DNA of 63,328 nt from an uncultured Pseudanabaenaceae cyanobacterium (GCA_938017515.1 CALIJJ010000046.1:1-63328), one strand, 5' to 3'; shown: positions 47,270-55,615, counted from the stretch's first letter. Notes: generated by a model not told the origin, from the letters alone. Translations and numbers: made by a program.

Positions 47270-47734
47270 CTATTCGACCAGATCGACCAATTCAACTTGG
47301 GAAATTAGCGATCGCGGAATCTTAATCGGTCGTCCCTTCTGGGTGAGATAGACAAACTCATCATCACGGCGTGCCAAACTTCCCTCCCAGCGGCTGTGAC
47401 CCTTGTGGGGCTCTGTGGTTTGTACGGCGACCGGAAAGCCTTTGAACGAAACAAAATCGCGATCGGCCAGCAGAATAGATGACACACCTGGACTGGACAC
47501 CTCTAAGACATAGGCATCCGGAATAGTCCCAGCCTCTTCTAGGGCAGCCTCCAACGAACGACTCATTTGCTCGCAATGCTCCAAGCTAGTGTCCTGGTGC
47601 AGATGGCGGACATCTAGGCGCAACACGGGTGGCGACTGATTGGTCTGAAAGACAGCTTGGACCACTTCCAACTCCAGGGAAGCAGCAAGGGGGTCGGCGA
47701 CCGCTTGGATTTTTGGGATCAGAGGATGAGCCAT
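47270..47734 (-). CDS. rimP: Ribosome maturation factor RimP
   Basis: RimP helps 30S assembly. The 154-residue protein has the N-terminal domain (VVQAVFQTNQSPPVLRLDVR, then LEHCEQMSRSLEAALE) and YVLEVSSPGVSS, and the C-terminal SH3-like barrel ending in RRDDEFVYLTQKGRPIKIP. It is the first gene of the minus-strand operon rimP-nusA-infB. A terminator for the gene behind it lies at 47821-47845. Confidence 0.95.
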   Translation of the reverse strand: MAHPLIPKIQAVADPLAASLELEVVQAVFQTNQSPPVLRLDVRHLHQDTSLEHCEQMSRSLEAALEEAGTIPDAYVLEVSSPGVSSILLADRDFVSFKGFPVAVQTTEPHKGHSRWEGSLARRDDEFVYLTQKGRPIKIPRSLISQVELVDLVE

Positions 47735-47820
47735 GACGTTCGGAATCTAAGGATGGTTAGAATCAAGTCATTGAGAAGGACTAGAACGGAAATGTGCTGT
47801 TGCAACAGACGATAGTCAAT

Positions 47821-47845
47821 AAAAAAAGCGGGCTCAGAACCCACT
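47821..47845 (-). terminator. Terminator for the gene at 47988
   Basis: On the minus strand AGTGGG-TTCTGAG-CCCGCT (one G-U pair) is followed by seven T. It separates the 47988-49466 gene from rimP. Confidence 0.75.
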
Positions 47846-47987
47846 TCTTCGGCATATTGTCGGATGCGTCAGACGAGTACGAACTGCTGGGCAGTGCCAC
47901 GGAAGTAGAATTCCGAGCGCCAGCTGTTCGACCTAACTACTATAGCCCACGGGATCTCGATTCGAGACAATTCGCAATGTGAGACCC

Positions 47988-49466
47988 CTAACTTCTCTCG
48001 TTGCGGGGGGGGCGGCTGAGCTGTTGTGCCTCTTCTAGCACACCTTCAAAATCGGCCTCAGAGATTCGACGGACATAGTTGACCTTGAATTCTTCAAGGA
48101 GATCGCACAGCAGTGTTTGAATTTCCTGGAGCGTATTCTTATCGGATAGCGCTTCCGTCAAGGCCAGCGTAAAGTGGTGCACAAGCTGCTCCATTAAGTC
48201 TTCCGCATTGGGGTCGTGGACCGCCAAGGTGTCGTAGGTTCCTTGGGAAACGTTGGTAAAGACTTGGGTCACGCCCGAGGCGAGTTGCTGGGTTAACTGG
48301 TTGGGAACAAAGTTGAATCCCGGCAGCGATTGCAGCATGCGATAGGTGGGCAATTGCTGGAGTGTATACAGGAGATTTTGTTGCAACAGCGCTTCCAGGT
48401 CGGGCTGAACCTTGGGTAATACCTGATACACCAAAATTTCTGAAAATCGTCGTGCCAAGACAGCAATTTCATTGGTGTCGTTCAGATCGACATAGGGATC
48501 TTGGGTCGCATTCAAGATTGATTTGAGATCGCCCCGGCGAATGCCTGTCTGAATTTGATTGATGGTCTGAATGGCAATGACCTCAATCAACTCTCCCGCA
48601 ATGACGCTCACAAAGCTACGGCTGATTTGGCGACGGAAGGGTTCCAAGTCTAGGAGCTGTGAAGATTGGAGCCGCTCGGCTAAGGGGATGACGCGAAGCC
48701 AGCGCAAAATCGGTAGAAAGAGCAGCAGATCATACCAGCGCCAGAGGAGGGCTTCGCGCCAGCCTAGGCTCGGGTGACGGCGTTTAATTCCGTAAATCCG
48801 AGTGAATAGTGCGAGGGCAAAGATAATCTGAAACCAGAGATCGAGACGCCAGAAGCGATCGATAAACTCACCATTTTCGCCAATTCGCCGGTAATAGTTG
48901 GTTTCGATCAGGGGGCGGATCTTGGCCTCAAAAAAATCGAGAGCCTCTGGGGCTCGTTGGGGGGTCAGGTGGCTGCTGCTCCAAAAGCGCTCAAAGGCTC
49001 GCTTGGACGAATCTTGACCCATGCGATCGCCCATGCGATTCTTTATTTTCTCTAAGGTGCCGGTTTTCCCCGCTGCCTCAAAGGGATTTTCATCAATGAT
49101 TTCGCGGCTGCGATCGCGCAAGTCCTTCAGAAGCGGTTCCAGGCTCGATGCTGGCGTGCCCGCTTGAATTTTAGTGGCGAGTTCGTCAGCTAATGCTAGA
49201 TAGGAAGCGGTTTCCCGGTGGGGTTCGATACCTTTGATCGGATCGTAGAAGGGCGTAATACGCGAGACCAGAGGCACATTGAACTTGAGTTCGGCGACAT
49301 GCACATTGCCATGGAGCCAAAAGTTGCGCCAGGGCACGTAGGCCAGATCGAACAATACCAGCGCATAATTCGCCGCAACAATGAGCGCCAGCAAACGGCG
49401 GGTCCAGAGGGTCAAGGGCGCGATGCGAGGAGCCTTTCGGCGCGTAATCATAGGTTGGGAAGCCAT
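47988..49466 (-). CDS. Conserved cyanobacterial membrane protein, unknown
   Basis: From the ATG at 49466 about 492 residues; longer in-frame start at 49538. A helix near residue 20 (LTLWTRRLLALIVAANYALV), a soluble domain with helical repeats, then a membrane cluster around 215-275 (DLWFQIIFALALFTRIYGI, LLLFLPILRWLRVIPLAERL) whose second part resembles the S4-S5 linker region of voltage-gated-like channels. The C-terminal 200 residues are helical and soluble. No pore motif is visible, so function is unknown. Large proteins of this type occur in most cyanobacteria. Confidence 0.78.
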   Translation of the reverse strand: MASQPMITRRKAPRIAPLTLWTRRLLALIVAANYALVLFDLAYVPWRNFWLHGNVHVAELKFNVPLVSRITPFYDPIKGIEPHRETASYLALADELATKIQAGTPASSLEPLLKDLRDRSREIIDENPFEAAGKTGTLEKIKNRMGDRMGQDSSKRAFERFWSSSHLTPQRAPEALDFFEAKIRPLIETNYYRRIGENGEFIDRFWRLDLWFQIIFALALFTRIYGIKRRHPSLGWREALLWRWYDLLLFLPILRWLRVIPLAERLQSSQLLDLEPFRRQISRSFVSVIAGELIEVIAIQTINQIQTGIRRGDLKSILNATQDPYVDLNDTNEIAVLARRFSEILVYQVLPKVQPDLEALLQQNLLYTLQQLPTYRMLQSLPGFNFVPNQLTQQLASGVTQVFTNVSQGTYDTLAVHDPNAEDLMEQLVHHFTLALTEALSDKNTLQEIQTLLCDLLEEFKVNYVRRISEADFEGVLEEAQQLSRPPRNERS

Positions 49467-49668
49467 GGTGACTGGAATGATGACGTCTGGCGCTGGAAGA
49501 GGGAGCCAGATTGTCGTAGGCAAAACGGGAGCAGTCACCCCGAGTATGCAGGCTAGGGCCTCTGGTTCACAAGGTCTTGGTGAGAAGCTGTTACAAGGGA
49601 GAAACGTTTGCCTTGGCGTCTTTGCTGACCCTGATCTGATTCAGATTCGAGTGCTTTGCCCAATCTTC

Positions 49669-50547
49669 CTAGAGACAATTGCAGTCACAGCCTTTTAGCC
49701 AGGGCACCTGGGTGAAATAGGCTAGGTCCGCAGCCTTGAGCTGGTTGGCCCAGATTTCCAGGGCTTGATCTGCCAGTGTTTGATTTCCCAGTGTTTGATC
49801 TGCCAGTGTTTGATCTCCCAGTGCTTGCTCTTGTTGTGGGGGGTCGCAGCGCAGTGCCGTGAGGACTGAGAGTGAGTCAAACCAGTAGCCTGCCTCGGCA
49901 TAGATTTTCGCTTGATTTAAGCGACTGGCGACTGATAGTTGTGTGGTGACGTTCTCATCGGACTGAATGCGTTTGATCTGGCCCCGTAGACGATCCCTGA
50001 CGGACATGTCTTCCCCGCACAGGAGCTGCACCGTCCAACGGTAGGTGACGTTCGGCTGCAACGGTGGAAAATCGGCTTCTGATGGTAGACGATGACGCAT
50101 CAACCCTTCGTGACCCGCGAGCTGAAAGGTAGCGGTGTAAATCGTCTGATTGGGGCTATTGGGATGGATCTGGGTCAAGCTAAACCGAGCTTGGGTGCCC
50201 AGTTCGGTGGCTGGGGAATACCAGAAAATCTCGGGAGCCTCCGAGAGGGTCTCCATTTCTAGGGGGGCGTATCTGAACCGAGCGATCGCATCGTCATCAC
50301 CCTGCTCATGCTCCGTAGGAGAGGGCACTAAGTGGTACAGCGTTTTGGCGGTATCAACCACACAACTGTCGCCTCGACTGCCTGCGCCCCGTCGGCGATC
50401 GGGACGTCCCGCGCGATCCGTGGGCGGCGGGAATGAGAGTTGAGCCATGGCTGTTCCTGAGGCCAGCAGCATCATGAGACCACTTAGGACTCCTATCCCC
50501 AGCCGAAGCTTCCCGTTTCCCCATGGATATCGCCTGGGCTGATTCAT
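49669..50547 (-). CDS. DUF928 secreted protein
   Basis: From ATG 50547 (AAGGGA upstream) 292 residues. Signal peptide: KLRLGIGVLSGLMMLLASGTAMAQ. Then the RAGRPDRRRGAG segment and the DUF928 core (FWYSPATELGTQARFSLTQI, then NVTYRWTVQLLCGEDMSVRD). DUF928 proteins are periplasmic or extracellular and common in cyanobacteria; function is unknown. Near the C-terminus a 15-bp repeat encodes LGDQT-LADQT-LGNQT-LADQA. The tail ends in cysteines (KGCDCNCL). Confidence 0.82.
   Translation of the reverse strand: MNQPRRYPWGNGKLRLGIGVLSGLMMLLASGTAMAQLSFPPPTDRAGRPDRRRGAGSRGDSCVVDTAKTLYHLVPSPTEHEQGDDDAIARFRYAPLEMETLSEAPEIFWYSPATELGTQARFSLTQIHPNSPNQTIYTATFQLAGHEGLMRHRLPSEADFPPLQPNVTYRWTVQLLCGEDMSVRDRLRGQIKRIQSDENVTTQLSVASRLNQAKIYAEAGYWFDSLSVLTALRCDPPQQEQALGDQTLADQTLGNQTLADQALEIWANQLKAADLAYFTQVPWLKGCDCNCL
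49757..49830. repeat. 15-bp in-frame tandem repeat in the DUF928 gene
   Basis: Four clear copies (49771, 49786, 49801, 49816) plus a degenerate one, alternating TGCCAG/TCCCAG, so a 30-bp higher-order unit is visible. Confidence 0.85.
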
Positions 50548-51431
50548 TGCAGATCCCTTCCAAAAGAACACCACTTGATGGGTTGCCCCTACAGAGCTTT
50601 GTAAGCATCCTAATCGGGTTAGCATCCGATGTGTCGCCCCGGTGCTGACATACGCACAGAACGGGAATGTCACGCCCAATGAAAACTTCAGCGAACTTCC
50701 CTCGCTTTTCGAATTCGTAGGGAGAATACGGAGGAAATTCACAATATCTTGAGCATTAGGCCGACAACGACCATGCTCTAGAAATTTCCTCGGACCCCCT
50801 GGAAACCTAGGGGGAAAGGGACTTAGATATGGATTGGCGGCTGTACCGATGCTGAAGCCTCAACTCAAGACTCACCCAGAAAATCTGAAGGTGAAAATCG
50901 AGGAGGAATTATTGATCACAGCAGAGCGGCAACCGACCAGTGACTGGAAGAAAAAACCCCAGCTCATCGCTGGGGGTCAACTCAGGGTGCATCTATAACC
51001 ATTATGTACAAAATATTACCCATGGCAAGCAATTTCTCCTGTTCTTTGCAAAAAAAATATCCATGGTCTCTCGGATTACTACGGGAATATCCTCAGACTC
51101 CCTTGTCTGCCTAGGCTTGAGTAATTTTGCGGGTATGGTTGGAAGCTAGACGTTTTGATGAAGAAAAATCAATGATCGGGGACAGGGCTTGAAACATCAA
51201 GGGTTTGACCCTTCAGGGGGGACGCACCACTGAGGCTATTTCGTCGGAATCGTCACACAAACTAAAGATTGTCCCCGTCTCTATACGGATAGGAGAAAGG
51301 GGGGCTGAATTGAGAGAGTCGTATTGATATGGCAGAGCGGTATTTCGGGGCATGAGCGCTCTCGTTCACAATGGAGTTGTTGTGCTCGCTCTCGGCAAAA
51401 TTGCGTTGCAACCCGTAACCGGTGTCGATGC
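50548..51431. other. 884-bp non-coding region before the AtzG/AtzE pair
   Basis: No supported gene. It holds a minus-strand terminator (50951-50976) with no minus-strand gene to its right, a stem AAGGG-TTTGA-CCCTT near 51200, and the promoter region of the amidase pair. The ORF 51262-51501 is antisense and not credible. Confidence 0.55.
50951..50976 (-). terminator. Terminator hairpin without an obvious gene
   Basis: On the minus strand CCCCAGC-GATGA-GCTGGGG is followed by TTTTTTC. The stem (50957-50963 with 50969-50975) is strong. The region to its right carries no minus-strand coding frame, so it may close a non-coding RNA. Confidence 0.7.
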
Positions 51432-51719
51432 ATGGCTCCACCCCAAATAGCTCCAACCCAAATAGCTCCACCCAGAATGGCTCTCCCCCCAATGACCTCA
51501 CCAGACTCGACTCAGTCGGATGTGCCCCAATCAGGCCCTAGGGCTGAACTTCGTTTGGACTTGATTCAAGCGTTGGCCCAACAGCTTGGGCTTCCACTCG
51601 CCGCAGACCAGGCGGTGGCGGTGCAAGGGCACTGGCTGGCTCTGGCTGCGATCGCCCATCCCCTCATGCAGCTAGACCTTCCCCAGGATCTAGATCCTGC
51701 TCCTCGCTTTGAGCCCTAA
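51432..51719 (+). CDS. AtzG-like (DUF4089) amidase partner subunit
   Basis: The C-terminal 60 residues match the small AtzG/DUF4089 family (RAELRLDLIQALAQQLGLPL, then VQGHWLALAAIAHPLMQLDL). AtzG forms a complex with the amidase AtzE and is needed for its solubility and activity. AtzE follows with a 27 bp gap. The N-terminus (APPQIAPTQIAPPRMALPP) is produced by 15-bp repeats. True start is uncertain: 51432, 51477 or 51492; I list the longest of these three. Confidence 0.8.
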   Translation: MAPPQIAPTQIAPPRMALPPMTSPDSTQSDVPQSGPRAELRLDLIQALAQQLGLPLAADQAVAVQGHWLALAAIAHPLMQLDLPQDLDPAPRFEP

Positions 51720-51746
51720 TTTACGTTGCTCCAGAGATTCAACGCC

Positions 51747-53189
51747 ATGTCCATTGCTTCCAATCCCTTGCCCCTCGACGCCACGGCTGTGGCTGGGGCC
51801 ATTGCCCAAGGTCAACTGAAAGCCCAGGCACATTTGACCGATGTCCTGGCAAACATTGCACGCCACAACCCCGCCATCAATGGTTTTACAGCGGTGTTGG
51901 AACCGGAAGCCTTGGCTGCTGCCCAGGTTGTGGATGCAAGCCATGGTTTGGAGGGACCGCTGGCAGGGGTACCGTTTGCGGTGAAGAATCTGTTTGATAT
52001 TGCAGGGATAGCGACGATCGCGGGGTCGAAGATTCATGCCAGTGCCCCGGTTGCTGAGCGGGATGCCACGGCGATCGCCCGACTCAAGGCGGCGGGAGCG
52101 ATTCTCGTTGGTGCGCTCAATATGGATGAGTATGCCTATGGCTTTGTGACGGAGAATTCTCACTACGGCCCGACGCACAATCCCCATGACCTGAGCTGTA
52201 TTGCTGGCGGCTCCTCGGGGGGATCGGCGGCGGCGGTGGCGGCGGGGCTCGTGCCGTTTAGTTTGGGCAGTGACACAAATGGCTCGATTCGGGTGCCTGC
52301 GGCGTTGTGCGGAATTTTTGGGCTGAAGCCGACCTATGGGCGGCTGTCGCGGGCGGGAACGTTTCCGCTGTCGAGTAGTTTGGACCACATTGGACCGTTT
52401 GCGCGATCGGTGCGGGATTTGGCGCTGGTGTTTGATGTGTTGCAGGGGCCGGATGAGCGGGACCCGGTCTGTTGCGATCGCCCAGCTGAGCCCTGTTCGC
52501 CGCAGTTGCAGGGTGGGATTGAGGGATTGCGGGTGGCGATCGCCTCGGGCCATTTTCAGCAGGGGGCGATGCCCCAGGCGTTGGCGGCGGTGCAGCGGGT
52601 TGCATCAGCATTGGGAACGACGCGAGAGATGGAAATCCCGAAGGCATCGGAGGCGCGGGCGGCGGCGTTTGTGATGACGGCGAGTGAGGGGGGGCAGGTA
52701 CATCTAAATAATTTGCGGCAGCGGCCCCAGGATTTTGATCCGGCGACACGCGATCGCTTTTTGGCGGGGGCGTTGGTGCCGAATGCTTGGTATTTGCAGG
52801 CGCAGAAGTTCCGGCGTTGGTATCGCGATCGGGTGCGGGAGCTGTTTGAGACGGTGGATGTGATTTTGGCGCCGACGACGCCCTGTGCGGCGACGCCGAT
52901 TGGTCAGAAGGCGGTGGTGATTGGTGGGGAGGAGATTGCGGTGCGGCCCCATCTTGGGTTGTATACGCAGCCAATTTCGTTTATTGGGCTGCCGGTGATT
53001 TCGGTGCCGGTGTGGTTTGAGGGGGAGGCGTTGCCCTACGGGGTGCAGTTGATTGGGGCGCCGTATCAGGAGGTGAAGCTGTTGCGGCTGGCGGCTTGGT
53101 TAGAGCGGGAAGGGGTGGTGTGTTGTCGGGAGGTTATAGCGGGGGAGTCGGTCTTCTGGGATTCCGCTAGACTGGGGATGGACTCTTGA
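51747..53189 (+). CDS. AtzE-like amidase (amidase signature family)
   Basis: A 480-residue amidase-signature enzyme. The catalytic triad is Lys80 (FAVKNLFD), cis-Ser156 (GGSSGGS) and Ser180 (SDTNGSIRVP), 24 residues apart as in FAAH and GatA. AtzE-type enzymes hydrolyse carboxybiuret-like ureides (1-carboxybiuret or 1,3-dicarboxyurea) during s-triazine or pyrimidine nitrogen use; the AtzG gene before it supports that. Substrate here is not proven. The second half of the gene has unusual composition: runs such as GGCGGCGGCGGTGGCGGCG, unlike its first third. Start ATG 51747; TTG 51726 possible. Confidence 0.9.
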   Translation: MSIASNPLPLDATAVAGAIAQGQLKAQAHLTDVLANIARHNPAINGFTAVLEPEALAAAQVVDASHGLEGPLAGVPFAVKNLFDIAGIATIAGSKIHASAPVAERDATAIARLKAAGAILVGALNMDEYAYGFVTENSHYGPTHNPHDLSCIAGGSSGGSAAAVAAGLVPFSLGSDTNGSIRVPAALCGIFGLKPTYGRLSRAGTFPLSSSLDHIGPFARSVRDLALVFDVLQGPDERDPVCCDRPAEPCSPQLQGGIEGLRVAIASGHFQQGAMPQALAAVQRVASALGTTREMEIPKASEARAAAFVMTASEGGQVHLNNLRQRPQDFDPATRDRFLAGALVPNAWYLQAQKFRRWYRDRVRELFETVDVILAPTTPCAATPIGQKAVVIGGEEIAVRPHLGLYTQPISFIGLPVISVPVWFEGEALPYGVQLIGAPYQEVKLLRLAAWLEREGVVCCREVIAGESVFWDSARLGMDS

Positions 53190-53201
53190 GGCCTGGGCTC
53201 C

Positions 53202-53561
53202 ATGCAGATCACGATTGATATTCCTGATGATTTGGCCAGTCGTTTGACGCCGGTTCAGGATCAGGTGCCCCAGATTTTGGAGTTGGGGTTGCGGGAGTTT
53301 AATGTCACGGCTGAGGCTGGGCTGGTGGGGCTGGCTCAGGTTTTGGAGGTTTTGGCGAGTTTGCCTTCGCCACAGGAGGTTTTGGCTCTGCGGCCTTCGG
53401 AGAATATGCAGCGTCAGATCGATGGTTTGTTGGAGAAGAGCAAGGGTGAGGGCTTGTCTCCCAATGAGGAGTTAATCTGGCAGCAGTACGAATATATTGA
53501 GCATTTGGTGCGAATGGCGAAGGCGAGGGCTCTTTTGAAGCTGAAAGCCACTGCGGCATGA
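53202..53561 (+). CDS. Small protein paired with an HNH endonuclease
   Basis: 119 residues, opening MQITIDIPDDLASRLTP as in small ribbon-helix-helix-like or antitoxin-like proteins, then LGLREFNVTAE, a leucine-rich middle (VLEVLASLPSPQEVLALRP) and a C-terminal helix IWQQYEYIEHLVRMAKARALLK. I do not know its function; similar two-gene sets are, to my memory, frequent in cyanobacteria. The stop overlaps the start of the HNH gene (ATGA, 53558-53561), so translation is coupled. A toxin-antitoxin or defence role is only a guess. Confidence 0.8.
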   Translation: MQITIDIPDDLASRLTPVQDQVPQILELGLREFNVTAEAGLVGLAQVLEVLASLPSPQEVLALRPSENMQRQIDGLLEKSKGEGLSPNEELIWQQYEYIEHLVRMAKARALLKLKATAA

Positions 53562-53992
53562 GTACGACTCGAATTTCGGCAGCATTACGTCGATTGGTGC
53601 GAACTAGAGCCCAAGATTGCTGTGAGTATTGTTTGATTCCTGAGATGGCGTCTTTTGCTACCCATGAGATTGATCATGGGATTGCTGAAAAGCATGGTGG
53701 TGCAACGGTTGAGGAGAATTTGGCGTTGTCCTGTAAGCCTTGCAATAAGCACAAGGGTAGTGATTTATCATCGATTGATCCGGAGACGGGAGAGATTGTG
53801 CGGTTGTATCAGCCTCGGCGAGATGTTTGGGAGCGGCATTTTCGGCTGGAGGATGGCGTCATTGTTCCTACAACGGATGTCGGTCGGGTGACGGTGCGGC
53901 TGTTGCAGATGAACCGGGCGGCTCGTGTGCAGGAGCGAGTTTTGGCTCAGCAGGCAGGTGTGCTTGGGCTGCCGACGATGGAGAACGAGTGA
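53558..53992 (+). CDS. HNH endonuclease
   Basis: A 144-residue HNH nuclease. Zinc and catalytic residues: CCEYC (53-58 region near residue 23), HEIDHG (IDH with the catalytic histidine), NLALSCKPCNKHKG. The HNH core ends at LSCKPCNKHKGSD, followed by PRRDVWERHF, typical of the cyanobacterial group. Start codon overlaps the preceding small gene by 4 bp. The downstream 415 bp contain several strong hairpins. Likely DNA nuclease; target unknown. Confidence 0.9.
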   Translation: MSTTRISAALRRLVRTRAQDCCEYCLIPEMASFATHEIDHGIAEKHGGATVEENLALSCKPCNKHKGSDLSSIDPETGEIVRLYQPRRDVWERHFRLEDGVIVPTTDVGRVTVRLLQMNRAARVQERVLAQQAGVLGLPTMENE

Positions 53993-54075
53993 TGTGCATT
54001 CGAGACCTGTCCTTCCTCGGAATAAATTTTCCACAGAACTGCATATTTTTCCGAAGTCAAACGTATATACCTATA

Positions 54076-54124
54076 AGCCGATTTTTTTCGAGGTATCTCG
54101 TATACCTGAGTAAAAAATTCGGCT
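54076..54124. repeat. Large AT-rich inverted repeat
   Basis: AGCCGA with TCGGCT, a T7/A6 tract and inner AGGTAT/ATACCT around CTCGT form a 49-nt hairpin with T and A tracts inside the stem. It could be a terminator for the HNH gene or part of an RNA. Confidence 0.7.
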
Positions 54125-54149
54125 CGCCTGTCACAGGGCCACAGCAGCG

Positions 54150-54196
54150 GTTGATGGGGGCCGGGTTCCTTAGGGGGAGCCCACTCTCCCATCAAC
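54150..54196. repeat. 47-nt hairpin
   Basis: A 9-bp outer stem GTTGATGGG/CCCATCAAC and an inner stem GGGTTCC/GGAGCCC (one G-U). Confidence 0.7.
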
Positions 54197-54344
54197 ATAG
54201 AAAGTTAAAAACCTCTAACCGAGCCCAGGAATAATTTTCCAAAAACTGTATTTGCTGAGAGTAGTCATTACGGACTTGTCAGTCACAACTTTTTCGGGAA
54301 TTGGAAGATCACTGGGCTGAACCGTCACAGCAACACAGTTGAGC

Positions 54345-54377
54345 TGGGACGAAGAAGCGCATCGCTCCTTCGTCCCA
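54345..54377 (+). promoter_or_regulatory. Perfect stem-loop 31 bp before the thioesterase start
   Basis: TGGGACGAAG (54345-54354) pairs with CTTCGTCCCA (54368-54377); inner AGCG/CGCT also pairs around CAT. It lies in the leader before the start at 54408, is not followed by a T tract, and might control translation or transcript stability. Confidence 0.6.
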
Positions 54378-54407
54378 ATTGTTCAATTGATCTACACCAT
54401 CACACCC

Positions 54408-54854
54408 ATGCCTCGTATAAAACTTGCCCTGCAACCGGACTATCCATTCACCTGTGACATTCAGGTGCGGGTGGGAGACCTCAATTATGGTGGCCATGTT
54501 GGTAATGCGGAGCTTGTTCGGATTGTCCATGACGCTCGGGTTGAACTGTTCCGAGCCATGGGAGTTCGTGAAGGGGATTTGGGGGACGGCAAGACCGGCA
54601 TCATCACCGATGACCTGGTTGTGAATTTTCAGTCCGAGGCTTTTCTGGGTGACCCTCTCACCGTGGGCTGTACGTTTGGTGAGGTTGGACAAGCCGGTTG
54701 TCGAATTCATTACCATGTGACCAAGGCTGGCAAAACGGTCGCAATGGCAGAAACGGGCATTGTTGCCTTCAACTACACCGCACGTAGCGTTACGTTTTGG
54801 CCTCGGGAGTTTAAGCAGCAGGCTACGGCGCTGTCTAGAGGGGAGCTTGCTTAA
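54408..54854 (+). CDS. Hot-dog thioesterase (acyl-CoA/ACP thioesterase)
   Basis: 148 residues from the ATG at 54408. The fold blocks are VRVGDLNYGGHVGNAELVRI (Asp and His in the active-site region), HDARVELFRAMG and LVVNFQSEAFLGDPL. The 4HBT-type thioesterases split acyl-CoA or acyl-ACP thioesters. In cyanobacteria related enzymes act in phylloquinone (DHNA-CoA) synthesis, but the motif set here is generic. The leader has a strong stem-loop. Substrate unknown. Confidence 0.85.
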   Translation: MPRIKLALQPDYPFTCDIQVRVGDLNYGGHVGNAELVRIVHDARVELFRAMGVREGDLGDGKTGIITDDLVVNFQSEAFLGDPLTVGCTFGEVGQAGCRIHYHVTKAGKTVAMAETGIVAFNYTARSVTFWPREFKQQATALSRGELA

Positions 54855-54992
54855 ACGTTATTGCCCTCAAGGGCGTAAGACCTGACGAGGAAATACTGGA
54901 TGGTTCCCAGGTTTGATGCTGCCGGGAGCCGCCTGCCTGGGTGTTAGGGTCTAAGTAGATGGCCTGAAATAAACCTTGCTTTTGCCAATGCT

Positions 54993-55061
54993 GGTTTCGG
55001 CTCCGCTCAACCAGCGACACTGCGATAGCAAAGCAGTCGAGGGCTGAGCGAAGTCGAGGCC
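54993..55061. repeat. REP-like palindromic element
   Basis: GGTTTCGGCTCCGCTCAACC (54993-55012) is the inverted partner of GGGCTGAGCGAAGTCGAGGCC (55041-55061), with CACTGC/GCAGTC pairing inside. The half-sequences (GCTCAACC and GGCTGAGCGAAGTCGA) recall a family of palindromic elements seen scattered between genes in many genomes, including cyanobacteria. One copy only is present here. Confidence 0.65.
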
Positions 55062-55126
55062 GATTAGCTGGATAGTTGTGTCCGCTTACTTAGGTGAGAT
55101 TATCCGCCGTCAACTCTACCCGTGTT

Positions 55127-55615
55127 ATGGAAAATAATCGTCCCGTTGGTGTTACGATTCTCGCCGGATTGCAATTTTTCTACAGTGGTTTTGGATTGCT
55201 GATCAGCCTCGCTCTGCTGTTGATCAAGCCATTTCAAGACACAATTATCGACGCTTCAATACAGACGATCGCCAATGATCCCGCCTTAGCCGAGGCCGCT
55301 GAGTTGCTGACGCCGGATCTGTTTCGAATATCGCTCCTTTTCGGGGCTGGCATGGGTATTTTCTTTGGTTTGATTGGCCTGCTCATGGGCTTTGGTCTGC
55401 TCAAACTTAAAAAGTGGGCTTGGATTGGGACGCTGATCCTACAGATTTTCCAGGTCTTAGGCGGTCTTCAAGGGCTTTTGGGATTGATCAACGGCTCACT
55501 TCCCGCGATTACTGCTTCCCAACTTCTGTTTCAGCTCGTCCTCTCGGTCTGCATTCTCTTTTACCTCTTCCAGGGCAATGTGCGACACTCATTTGGTTTC
55601 GGAGGACACAAATGA
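55127..55615 (+). CDS. Four-helix membrane protein, unknown
   Basis: 162 residues from ATG 55127 (in-frame ATG at 55094 less likely). Membrane segments: TILAGLQFFYSGFGLLISLALLL, LLFGAGMGIFFGLIGLLMGF, AWIGTLILQIFQVLGGLQGL and LLFQLVLSVCILFYLF. The loop after helix 1 is acidic and soluble (TIANDPALAEAAELLTPDL). It ends overlapping the convergent peroxiredoxin-like gene by 27 bp. Unknown function. Confidence 0.72.
   Translation: MENNRPVGVTILAGLQFFYSGFGLLISLALLLIKPFQDTIIDASIQTIANDPALAEAAELLTPDLFRISLLFGAGMGIFFGLIGLLMGFGLLKLKKWAWIGTLILQIFQVLGGLQGLLGLINGSLPAITASQLLFQLVLSVCILFYLFQGNVRHSFGFGGHK

Larger units (their letters stand above)
53993..54407. other. Hairpin-rich non-coding region after the HNH gene
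   Basis: Contains at least three inverted repeats in a row (54076-54124, 54150-54196, 54345-54377) and no coding frame. The last one lies in the leader of the thioesterase gene. See separate entries. Confidence 0.65.

Noticed and set aside
50669..50690. Shared sequence TCACGCCCAATGAAA with the Crp-gene repeat
   Set aside because: Only about 15 bases match, once; likely chance.
53558..54200. HEARO/IscB-type nuclease with guide RNA
   Set aside because: The HNH protein is only 144 residues with no RuvC or arginine-rich bridge region.
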